Positions 1 through 5,884 of a stretch of DNA of 12,628 nt are shown here, one piece after another; the first letter of the stretch is position 1, and each line of letters opens with the position of its first letter. The translations under genes were made by a program, and so were the position numbers. Source of the stretch: DATARH01 sp035504235. GTDB lineage: Bacteria > Pseudomonadota > Alphaproteobacteria > ATCC43930 > CGMCC-115725. The stretch covers positions 1 through 12,628 of the forward strand of contig DATJSH010000213.1 in NCBI GenBank assembly GCA_035504235.1. The letters run 5' to 3'. The notes below the pieces were generated by a model that had not been told where the DNA came from, did not search any database, and saw only the letters and a list, made by a program, of their open reading frames with translations.

Positions 1-1
1 G

Positions 2-919
2 ATGAGTTCGGTTCTTCTCAGAAAACCCATTATGACGGTCTCGGCGATTGCGGTCCTGGTGATCGCCGGCGTCGGATTTGCGCCGGCGGTCGGCGGATCT
101 GGCGGCGTCTGGGCAGGAAATATTCGCGCCGCGCTCGCAGCGTCGCCGCTTAGCGGCGCCCCGAGCTTTGGCGCCTTGCTGTTCATCGCCGCCGTCCTCT
201 TTGTCTCGGGCGTGGTGAGCGGCTTGGCCGGGTTTGCCTTCTCGGCGATTGCCGCCTGCGTGCTGTGGCTGCTGCCGCCGCTGCAGGCGGTGCCGCTCAT
301 CATGCTGCTGTCGACCTGCAACCAGATGCTGTCGATCGGCAAGCTGCGCCGCGAGATCGTACTGATCGGCGGCGACGGCCGGGAGGGTGCACTGCCTTAC
401 ATCATCGGCGGCCTGGCGGGTGTGCCGCTCGGCGTCGCGCTGCTGCGCGGGCTGCCCACGGACTGTTTTGCGTTCGGTTTGGGCCTCTTTCTGGTCGTCT
501 ACGCCGCCTTCATGCTGCTGTTGCCCAATTACGAGCGCATCACCGTCTCTGGCTGGAAGCCGGCGACGGCGGTCGGCGCGCTGGGCGGCGTGGTTGGTGG
601 GTTTTCCGGGTTCGGCGCGTCGATGCTCGTCGTCTATCTCGGTCTGCGCAACGCCGACAAATCCACGGTGCGCGGCGTCACCCAGCCCTACATCGTGGCG
701 ATGCAGCTCGTCTCGCTCGGCGTGCTGGCCTATGTCGAACCGGCGATCTTCAACCGCTTTTTCTGGCTGTTGTGGGCGGTCACGCTGCCGGCGGTGCTGA
801 TCGGCACGAACACCGGCGTCGCCCTTTACCGGCAGCTGAGCGACCACAATTTCCGCCGTGCCGTGTTGATCCTGCTGATCCTCTCCGGCGCGAGTCTCGT
901 CACCAAAGCCCTGATCTAA
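2..919 (+). CDS. TSUP-family (TauE/SafE) membrane transporter
   Basis: A polytopic membrane protein of about 305 residues, very rich in Leu, Ala, Val and Gly. It fits the TSUP (TauE/SafE, DUF81) family, whose members move sulfite, organosulfonates or small organic anions across the inner membrane. The typical glycine-rich repeats are visible: VSGLAGFAFSAI near residues 72-83 in the first half, and GGVVGGFSGFGASMLVVYLGLR in the second half starting near residue 195, the expected two-fold pseudo-repeat. A further hydrophobic segment and linker (about residues 11-50) precede the usual family domain. The ATG at base 2 is the first possible in view, but the reading frame is open to the window edge, so the true start may lie upstream, or at the ATG at 32. 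The next gene begins 27 bases after its TAA, so they are probably co-transcribed. The substrate cannot be deduced. Confidence 0.85.
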   Translation: MSSVLLRKPIMTVSAIAVLVIAGVGFAPAVGGSGGVWAGNIRAALAASPLSGAPSFGALLFIAAVLFVSGVVSGLAGFAFSAIAACVLWLLPPLQAVPLIMLLSTCNQMLSIGKLRREIVLIGGDGREGALPYIIGGLAGVPLGVALLRGLPTDCFAFGLGLFLVVYAAFMLLLPNYERITVSGWKPATAVGALGGVVGGFSGFGASMLVVYLGLRNADKSTVRGVTQPYIVAMQLVSLGVLAYVEPAIFNRFFWLLWAVTLPAVLIGTNTGVALYRQLSDHNFRRAVLILLILSGASLVTKALI

Positions 920-946
920 ACCCGGCGGCAGCACGGAGGATTTGTC

Positions 947-1177
947 ATGACTAGAAATGTCCGACTGAGCTGGATCGCCGACGCGGAAGCTCGCCGTTTC
1001 CTCGATTCCGTTTCGATCCAGCACGGTCTCTCGGAGCCGAGGGTCGATGTGGTGCTCGCCGAAGCCCAGATACGTCGGCGCCATTGGGTGCGCCGGCTGG
1101 TCGCGCGCCTGACCGCAGCACGGCAGCCCGAGCCAGTGGCGGTGCCAAAGGTTTGGCCGCATGGCGGACTGTGCTGA
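947..1177 (+). CDS. Small basic hypothetical protein
   Basis: A 76-residue protein that I do not recognise. Support for it being real is a strong GGAGGA ribosome binding site at 935-940, six bases before the ATG, and its position between two co-directional genes (27 bases after the TSUP gene, 66 before the amidohydrolase start). It is arginine-rich in its middle part (an IRRRHWVRRLVARL segment near residues 41-54), with no signal peptide or membrane segment. The first half could form an amphipathic helix. It might be a small DNA- or RNA-binding or accessory protein, but nothing assigns a function. A competing minus-strand frame across the same bases has a low-complexity composition and no binding site. 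Confidence 0.5.
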   Translation: MTRNVRLSWIADAEARRFLDSVSIQHGLSEPRVDVVLAEAQIRRRHWVRRLVARLTAARQPEPVAVPKVWPHGGLC

Positions 1178-1231
1178 CGCGAGAGGTGCTTTGCGGTGGG
1201 TCGCGGTGCGGGTAAGCTTTCGCCAACCGAT

Positions 1232-1237
1232 GGAGGA
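1232..1237 (+). promoter_or_regulatory. Ribosome binding site that sets the amidohydrolase start
   Basis: GGAGGA lies six bases before the ATG at 1244. The same frame is open from a GTG at 1196, but that upstream part has no comparable binding site and the family normally begins directly at the metal-binding HxH strand. Confidence 0.75.
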
Positions 1238-1243
1238 AAGCCC

Positions 1244-2275
1244 ATGCCCATGATCGACATGCACGCCCATTGGCGGCCCGCCGAAGTTGCCGACGCGTTG
1301 CGCGCCCGCACCCGTGAGCCGCGCATTCTCAAAAACGATGCCGGCGTCGAGGTGCTGAAGGCGCCGCGCATGGGCGAGCAGCCCCTTGCCGCCGCATTCG
1401 ACGAGGTCGAGTTTCACCTCGCCCGCATGGATCGCCAGGGGGTCGAGACCAGCGTGTTGTCGCTGCTGGGCTCATTCTGCTGGGTCGAGTCGCAGCCGCT
1501 CGATATTTCCGGTCCGCTCTGCCGCAAGGTCAATGACGGGTTGTCGGCGATCTGCCAAAAGCATCCCGGCCGTTTCGCGGCCTTTGCCGCGTTGCCGCTG
1601 ACCGACATGGAAGCGGCCGCTGCCGAACTCGAGCGGGCGCTCGACCTGCCCGGCGTTGTCGGTGCGCAGATTCCGGGCAATCTCTTCCTCACCCGCAAGG
1701 ATGCCGAGGCGGCGCGGCCGCTGCTCGAAGCGGCCAACCGGCTGCATGCGGTGCTCTTTGTCCACCACGGTCCGCGCCCGGGCGATTCCTTTCCCAAGGT
1801 CTCGGGCGATACCGACAATGCGCGGCGCCGCAACGGCACGCTCGACATGCAGGCGAGCCTCTCCTCGGTGATGGTGACGCTGTGCCTCACCGACATCCTC
1901 GCCGACTATCCCGGCGCGACTGTCGTCGTCCACAATCTCGGCGGTAACATCCCCTACGAGATCGAGCGCATGGATCATCGCTGCCTGCTCGACACGCCCG
2001 ACGAAGAGCTGCCGTCCTCGCGCTTCCGCAAGGCGAAGGTCTATGTCGATTGCAACTCGTTCGGCCCGCACTCGATCGAGGCGGCGGTGCGTCTCTACGG
2101 CGCGGAGCGTATCGTCTGCGGCACCGACGGCACCGAATTTGGCACCGACTGGACCCACAAGGCTCTCGCCGACGCCGAGATCGGCGACGCCGCGCGCGAG
2201 CAGATCCTGCACGGCAACGCCGCGGCGCTGATTGCCCGCGCGCTGAAGCCGGCGGCGCAGCTCGCCGCCGAGTAA
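1244..2275 (+). CDS. ACMSD-like amidohydrolase family 2 metalloenzyme (probable decarboxylase/hydrolase)
   Basis: A 343-residue TIM-barrel metal enzyme of the amidohydrolase-2 (COG2159) group, related to 2-amino-3-carboxymuconate-6-semialdehyde decarboxylase. Such enzymes use one Zn to decarboxylate, or less often hydrolyse, aromatic or unsaturated acids in the cytoplasm. Metal-site residues seen are the N-terminal HxH (H7 and H9 in MIDMHAHW), H174 (FVHHG), H230 (VVVHNLGGNIPYE) and D295 (VCGTDGTEFG), spaced as in ACMSD. The length is usual for the family. The start was chosen at the ATG preceded by GGAGGA; a second ATG lies two codons later. The gene follows the TSUP and small basic genes, and an aromatic-acid-type MFS transporter lies downstream, which suggests work on an imported carboxylate. 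The exact substrate, and whether it decarboxylates or hydrolyses, is unknown. Confidence 0.88.
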   Translation: MPMIDMHAHWRPAEVADALRARTREPRILKNDAGVEVLKAPRMGEQPLAAAFDEVEFHLARMDRQGVETSVLSLLGSFCWVESQPLDISGPLCRKVNDGLSAICQKHPGRFAAFAALPLTDMEAAAAELERALDLPGVVGAQIPGNLFLTRKDAEAARPLLEAANRLHAVLFVHHGPRPGDSFPKVSGDTDNARRRNGTLDMQASLSSVMVTLCLTDILADYPGATVVVHNLGGNIPYEIERMDHRCLLDTPDEELPSSRFRKAKVYVDCNSFGPHSIEAAVRLYGAERIVCGTDGTEFGTDWTHKALADAEIGDAAREQILHGNAAALIARALKPAAQLAAE

Positions 2276-2293
2276 TCCCCGGCCGACGAAAAT

Positions 2294-2315
2294 CCGGCGC
2301 GCAGCCGCGCGCCGG
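2294..2315 (+). terminator. Strong GC hairpin after the amidohydrolase gene, possible terminator
   Basis: A perfect inverted repeat: CCGGCGCGC (2294-2302), loop AGCC, GCGCGCCGG (2307-2315), starting 18 bases after the TAA of the amidohydrolase. On the + strand no T-run follows, so it is not a textbook intrinsic terminator; it could stabilise the 3' end or work with Rho. Read on the minus strand the stem is followed by ATTTTCG, but no minus-strand gene ends there. Confidence 0.45.
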
Positions 2316-2578
2316 GTGCGTCCGCGTCGTGACATGCTGCCCGCGATGGGCTAGCATCTAAAGACGGACTCCCAAGGAGCCCGAAGGCGGCCTAAACGCC
2401 GAACTGGAACAGGAGCAACACGTCGTCCGGTGGCCCTCATTGTGGCCGCCCGAATGCGCGAGGCGTCAATCGGAAGTCGTCAGCAAGCCCAATAAGATCG
2501 ATTTGCTGAAAACGCGGCAGGCCTCGCTGTTCTGTGCGGTTGCACGGCTCCCCGGTTCGACCGGATTGGGAGGTCACA
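2316..2578. other. Gap between amidohydrolase and MFS gene, no gene seen
   Basis: With the preceding hairpin this makes about 300 bases without a gene. Short open frames here have no binding site and biased composition, so I do not call them. Only weak short repeats are visible (for example GGCG and CGCC around a 7-base loop near 2386-2400). No convincing -35/-10 pair was found, although a promoter for the MFS gene should lie here. Confidence 0.5.
2568..2573 (+). promoter_or_regulatory. Ribosome binding site that sets the MFS start
   Basis: GGGAGG lies five bases before the ATG at 2579. The frame can be extended 15 codons up to a GTG at 2534, but that extension lacks a binding site, and its peptide does not look like the start of a transporter. 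Confidence 0.7.
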
Positions 2579-3988
2579 ATGGCGGACGCACGTTTGCGTG
2601 GACGATCCGGCGACACCGCCGGCTTTGTCCTCGGACAAAAGCTCGATAGCATCCCGTTTAGCCCCTATCACATTTTGATCATCGCCGTGCTCGCCCTCGT
2701 CGGGTTTATCGAGGGCTACGACCTCGTCATGACCGGCTCGCTGTTGGTGCTGGCCAAAGCGCCGCTGCACCTCACCGACACCGACATCCGTTGGCTCGCC
2801 GTCGGCCCGACCTTCATGTTGTGCGTCGGCGGCTTCTTGTCGTCATCGGTATCCGATCACTGGAGCCGCAAGACGATCATGCTGATCGGCGTTGTCGCAA
2901 CCACGGGTTTTACGCTGCTCGTGCCGTTGGTGCAGACCGCCGATCAGCTGATCATCGTGCGCTTGCTGACCGGGATCGGCGCCGGCGGCGCGGTATCCGC
3001 GGCGTTTCCGATCGCCGCCGAATTGATGCCGGCGCAGCACAGGCGCACTTATGGCGCGATCTACGAAATGGCGCTCGCCGCCTCGTTTACCGTCGTGCCG
3101 TTCATCGGCGGCTTGCTCGCCGGCAACGAATACGCCTTTCGCTTTCTGGCATTGCCTGGCGGGCTGGCGATCACTGTCGTGCCGGTAATGATTTATCTTG
3201 TATTGCCGGAAAGCCCGCGCTGGCATCTGCGCAAGGGGCAGGCGCAGGCAGCGGTCGACATCGTCAACCGCATCATCGCGCGCTGCGGCAACCGCGTGGC
3301 GGCGCTGACGGTGGCCGAGCTCGGCGATACCTCGGTTCGCGCCCGCGAGCAGCTCCCGCCGTATTGGGCGCTGTTCGCGAAGGGCCAGATGCGCTGGACC
3401 ACCGTCGGCATTCTCTCTGGTGTCTGTGCCGGGACGGCATACTTCCTGATTTCGGTGCTGCTGCCGAAGGCCTTGCACGATCAGGGCTTCGCGGTGAACG
3501 CGAGCCTCGGCCTGACCTCGATCGTCTATGCGGCGAGCTTCTTCGGGAAGGGGTTCACCGGCTTCCTGATGGAGATCATCGGGCGGCGATGGACGATCGC
3601 CTACGCGATGGTCGGCTCGCTGCCGGGCCTTGCGCTGATGCTGCTGGCAGACCGCGCCGGTGACTATGCCAGCCTGGTAATGACCACCGGCGGGTTGATC
3701 ATCGGCTTTACCGTGCTGTCGGCATTCACCGCGACGCGCGTCTATCTTTCCGAGCAATTCCCGACCGAACTGCGCGGCCGAGGCCATATTTTCGGCGAAT
3801 CGTTCGGCCGGCTGTTCGCCGGGGGTTTGGCGCCGTTCCTGATGGAGCCGCACACCGGGTCGGCGGGGATTTTCTTCGGCACGATCTTTGTCGTCGTCGC
3901 GATCGGCGCCTTCATCCCGCTGGCTTTCGGGCGCGAGACGCTTGGTCAGCTGGAAACCGTGACGGAGCTGGTGCCGGAACCAGCCTAA
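2579..3988 (+). CDS. MFS transporter, AAHS-like (aromatic acid:H+ symporter type)
   Basis: A 469-residue major facilitator with about 12 membrane helices. The first helix carries GFIEGYDLV (residues 42-50), the acidic EGYD/DGYD motif that is typical of the aromatic acid:H+ symporter family (PcaK, BenK type). The loop between helices 2 and 3 has SDHWSRKT (92-99), the MFS signature loop, and RLLTGIGAGGAVSAAFPIAAEL (helix 4) follows from residue 128. In the second half, FPTELRGRG matches the corresponding late signature. Proton-driven uptake of an aromatic or other organic acid is the likely role; the substrate is not readable. Its TAA overlaps the stop codon of the convergent DUF1150 gene. It may supply the substrate of the upstream amidohydrolase, but a 300-base gap with a hairpin suggests a separate transcript. 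Confidence 0.85.
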   Translation: MADARLRGRSGDTAGFVLGQKLDSIPFSPYHILIIAVLALVGFIEGYDLVMTGSLLVLAKAPLHLTDTDIRWLAVGPTFMLCVGGFLSSSVSDHWSRKTIMLIGVVATTGFTLLVPLVQTADQLIIVRLLTGIGAGGAVSAAFPIAAELMPAQHRRTYGAIYEMALAASFTVVPFIGGLLAGNEYAFRFLALPGGLAITVVPVMIYLVLPESPRWHLRKGQAQAAVDIVNRIIARCGNRVAALTVAELGDTSVRAREQLPPYWALFAKGQMRWTTVGILSGVCAGTAYFLISVLLPKALHDQGFAVNASLGLTSIVYAASFFGKGFTGFLMEIIGRRWTIAYAMVGSLPGLALMLLADRAGDYASLVMTTGGLIIGFTVLSAFTATRVYLSEQFPTELRGRGHIFGESFGRLFAGGLAPFLMEPHTGSAGIFFGTIFVVVAIGAFIPLAFGRETLGQLETVTELVPEPA

Positions 3989-4200
3989 TGCACGCTGACC
4001 GGCTCGAGCTCGTTCTGGCGGACCACCGCGAAAGCGATGTCGCGGTCGCCGGTGAGGGCCATTTGCGTGCCGTCGGCGGCGTGGATCGCATAACCGGTGG
4101 TGCCGTCGACCACGACGGCTTTCACATAGGCAATGTTCTGCATGCCGAGCATCGCCAGATCGGTCGCGGTGATGTGCCGCAATTCTTCGGTCGTCTGCAT
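3985..4200 (-). CDS. DUF1150 family protein, partner of Hsp20
   Basis: A 71-residue protein beginning MQTTEELRHITATDLAMLG and containing IAYVK and AADGTQMAL, which I recognise as the alphaproteobacterial DUF1150 (COG5568) family. Members are commonly encoded next to Hsp20 genes, as here: the Hsp20 stop is 95 bases upstream on the same strand. The function is unknown; co-expression with the chaperone suggests a heat-stress role. The start at 4200 is set by GGGGAGG five bases upstream; the frame is open further to an ATG at 4284, but that extension has no binding site and a biased composition. The TAG stop overlaps the TAA of the convergent MFS gene by four bases, so no terminator separates them. 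No signal peptide or membrane segment is seen. Confidence 0.82.
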   Translation of the reverse strand: MQTTEELRHITATDLAMLGMQNIAYVKAVVVDGTTGYAIHAADGTQMALTGDRDIAFAVVRQNELEPVSVH

Positions 4201-4205
4201 CTCTA

Positions 4206-4212
4206 CCTCCCC
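4206..4212 (-). promoter_or_regulatory. Ribosome binding site that sets the DUF1150 start
   Basis: On the minus strand GGGGAGG lies five bases before the ATG at 4200, which supports the short 71-residue protein rather than the longer open frame starting at 4284. Confidence 0.7.
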
Positions 4213-4295
4213 TGCCACCGGCGCTAAGCCGGCCGGCAGGCGGCTAAGTCCTCTTCCTGATGAAGCGCAGCGAGCACGTGCCATTTTCGCGCCAA

Positions 4296-4769
4296 CTACT
4301 TTGACGAACGCACAAGGGTCGGGGTGGTTCGGGGCAGCTCAACCGGTTCGGCCTTGCCGGGAGCGTCCTGGATCTCGATCGCGCGGACTCGCGTCTCGGG
4401 CTGCGGGCGGGTCAGGTCGATGTGCAAGAGGCCGTTGTCGAGCCAGGCGCCGCGCACCTCGATGCCCTCGGCCAGAACAAACGAGCGCTGGAACTGGCGG
4501 GCGGCGATGCCGCGGTGCAGGTAGACGCGGTTGTCGTCATCGGCCTGCTTGCCGCGCACGACAAGCTGGTTGTCTTCGACCGTGAGCTTTAACTCGCTCA
4601 TGGCAAACCCGGCGACGGCCAGCGTGATGCGCAGAGAATTCTCGCCGAGCTGTTCGATGTTGTACGGCGGATAACCGTCGCTCGACACCTTGCTGACCCG
4701 ATCGAGCGCCCGCTCGAAATGGTCGAAACCCAATAGGAGCGGGGAATTGAACAGCGAAATTCTTGCCAT
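4296..4769 (-). CDS. Hsp20/alpha-crystallin family small heat-shock protein
   Basis: A 157-residue ATP-independent holdase chaperone of the IbpA type. It oligomerises in the cytoplasm and binds unfolding proteins so that DnaK and ClpB can recover them. The alpha-crystallin domain spans about residues 36-122: it opens with YPPYNIE, has ELKLTVEDNQLVVRGK in the middle, and closes with AWLDNGLLHIDL, the hallmark A-x-x-x-NGxL segment. An I-x-I-type C-terminal anchor follows (IEI, 131-133). The N-terminal LFNSPLLLGFDHFERALDRV is typical of alphaproteobacterial class A members. A GAGGAG binding site lies eight bases before the ATG, but it is buried in a hairpin that resembles a ROSE thermometer. An RpoH-type promoter lies further upstream. 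The DUF1150 gene follows, probably in the same transcript. Confidence 0.93.
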   Translation of the reverse strand: MARISLFNSPLLLGFDHFERALDRVSKVSSDGYPPYNIEQLGENSLRITLAVAGFAMSELKLTVEDNQLVVRGKQADDDNRVYLHRGIAARQFQRSFVLAEGIEVRGAWLDNGLLHIDLTRPQPETRVRAIEIQDAPGKAEPVELPRTTPTLVRSSK

Positions 4770-4771
4770 GG

Positions 4772-4826
4772 CGGCTTCTCCTCACCGAGCGAGACAGCCG
4801 TCGAGCCCGATATCGGCACTCGACGG
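4772..4826 (-). ncRNA. ROSE-like RNA thermometer in the hsp20 leader
   Basis: Two hairpins fill the leader. Hairpin 1 (4826 to 4798): 8-bp perfect stem CCGTCGAG/CTCGACGG, with the self-complementary CCGATATCGG inside. Hairpin 2 (4800 to 4772): CGGCU (4800-4796) pairs with AGCCG (4776-4772); UCUC (4794-4791) pairs with GAGA (4780-4777); CUC (4789-4787) pairs with GAG (4783-4781); the loop is GGU. Two single G residues (4795 and 4790) are bulged. All of the GAGGAG ribosome binding site (4783-4778) is paired. The anti-SD strand contains UCGCU with its G bulged, which fits the U(U/C)GCU consensus of ROSE elements; these repress small heat-shock genes at normal temperature and melt on heating. Pairing is seen directly; the function is inferred from the family. 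Confidence 0.75.
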
Positions 4827-4834
4827 CATGGCTT

Positions 4835-4863
4835 ATTTGGGGATGACAGCTGCGCTGATCAAG
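4835..4863 (-). promoter_or_regulatory. RpoH (sigma-32-like) promoter of hsp20
   Basis: On the minus strand CTTGATC (4863-4857), a 14-base spacer, then CCCCAAAT (4842-4835). The RpoH consensus is CTTGAAA, 11-16 bases, CCCCATNT, so the -10 has one mismatch and the spacing is right. The start of transcription would be near 4828, right at the foot of the first leader hairpin, giving a leader of about 59 bases. Confidence 0.65.
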
Positions 4864-4919
4864 CGAGCCGCCCTGCGCCGCGCCGGCAACCTTTAAGCCG
4901 AAACGGCTTGCTCCATGCT

Positions 4920-4946
4920 GTTGCAAAGCCTCCCGACACCCCATAT
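4920..4946 (+). promoter_or_regulatory. Possible promoter of the Tim44-domain gene, RpoH-like
   Basis: CCCCATAT at 4939-4946 matches the RpoH -10 consensus CCCCATNT in full. Twelve bases upstream, GTTGCAA (4920-4926) is only a 5 of 7 match to the -35. The same bases can also be read as a housekeeping promoter: TTGCAA (4921-4926), 17 bases, TATGAG (4944-4949). The implied leader is about 30 bases. Confidence 0.4.
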
Positions 4947-4967
4947 GAGCGGCGCATCAGCGGCTCC

Positions 4968-4974
4968 GGGTGGA
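4968..4974 (+). promoter_or_regulatory. Ribosome binding site used to choose the Tim44-gene start
   Basis: GGGTGGA, seven bases before the ATG at 4982. A GTG at 4970 in the same frame lies inside this site and has no binding site of its own, so the ATG is preferred. Confidence 0.5.
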
Positions 4975-4981
4975 CACGCCT

Positions 4982-5884
4982 ATGACCAAGCAAGTTTCTC
5001 GGCGCAACACGCGTTGGCGCGTTCTCGCGGCGCTGCTGTTCAGCCTGACGCTGGTCCTGACGCCGAGCCTTGCCGACGCGCGCGCCGGTTCGAGCTTCGG
5101 CGGCAGCGGATCGAGCTTTGGCAGCCGCGGCCTGCGCAGCTTCGAGAATAACGGCGCCTCGCCGCTCAGCCGCACGATGGAGACGCCGTCGGCCGGCTAC
5201 GGCTCCGCCTATGGCGGCAGCTTCTTTTCGCGCCACCCCTTCCTCACGGGCATCTTTGGAGGGTTCCTCGGCTCGATGCTGTTTGGCGGCGGGTTCTTCG
5301 GCCACATGCTGGGCGGACTGTTCAGCCTGTTGATCATCGGGCTGGTGATAGGCTTCCTCTTTCGCCTGATGTCGGGTGGGCTCGGGGTGACGACCGGAGG
5401 GATGGGCATGCCGCGCTCCCTGGGCGCGGCGGCGACGCCGGCGCAGCAGCGCTATCGCGGCCGCGACATCTATGTCAGCGACGCCGACCTCAACGCCTTT
5501 CAGTCGCTGCATGCGGCGATCCAGGAAGCTTGGGGTCGGGGTGATCTCGCGCAGATGCGTCAGCTGATGACGCCCGAAATGCTGAGCTATTTCTCGCAGG
5601 AGCTGACCCGAAACGCGAGCCAGGGCGTCGAGAACCATGTCTCCAACGTCACACTGATCAAGGCCGACCTGACCGAGAGCTGGGAAGAAAACGACCTCGA
5701 CTACGCCACCGCCCATATGCGCTGGACAGCGCTCGACTACACGCTGCGGACCGGCGCCGCGCCGTCGAGCCCCGGCGCGCTGGTGACGGGCGACCCGCGC
5801 ATCCCCACCGAATCCGAGGAGGTCTGGACCTTCGTGCGCCGCAAGGGCGGCCACTGGCTGTTGTCGGCTATCCAGCAGGTCTAG
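4982..5884 (+). CDS. Tim44-like domain protein, exported or membrane-anchored
   Basis: A 300-residue protein. Residues 1-35 form a good signal peptide: a basic start (KQVSRRNTRWR), a hydrophobic core (VLAALLFSLTLVL) and an ADARA cleavage site. A low-complexity Gly/Ser stretch follows (36-80). From about 86 to 130 there is a glycine-rich hydrophobic region (FLTGIFGGFLGSMLFGGGFFG and the SLLIIGLVIGFLF segment) that should insert in the membrane, then a linker rich in Ala and Gln. The C-terminal part (about 165-300) fits the Tim44-like fold, an NTF2-like domain: it has QSLHAAIQEAWGRGDL and ends VWTFVRRKGGHWLLSAIQQV. Mitochondrial Tim44 tethers Hsp70 at the import pore; bacterial homologues are poorly understood, with suggested membrane-protein or biofilm roles. 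It is divergent from hsp20 and its stop abuts the stop of the next minus-strand gene. Confidence 0.85.
   Translation: MTKQVSRRNTRWRVLAALLFSLTLVLTPSLADARAGSSFGGSGSSFGSRGLRSFENNGASPLSRTMETPSAGYGSAYGGSFFSRHPFLTGIFGGFLGSMLFGGGFFGHMLGGLFSLLIIGLVIGFLFRLMSGGLGVTTGGMGMPRSLGAAATPAQQRYRGRDIYVSDADLNAFQSLHAAIQEAWGRGDLAQMRQLMTPEMLSYFSQELTRNASQGVENHVSNVTLIKADLTESWEENDLDYATAHMRWTALDYTLRTGAAPSSPGALVTGDPRIPTESEEVWTFVRRKGGHWLLSAIQQV

Noticed and set aside
1196..1243. GTG start at 1196 for the amidohydrolase
   Set aside because: No binding site; the ATG at 1244 has GGAGGA at ideal spacing and places HxH at the usual position.
2316..2578. A riboswitch or small RNA before the MFS gene
   Set aside because: Only 4-bp stems are visible and no known aptamer motif could be recognised.
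4798..4826. CIRCE (HrcA operator) reading of the first hsp20 leader repeat
   Set aside because: The repeat is CCGTCGAG with a 13-base spacer, which differs from TTAGCACTC-N9-GAGTGCTAA in sequence and spacing.
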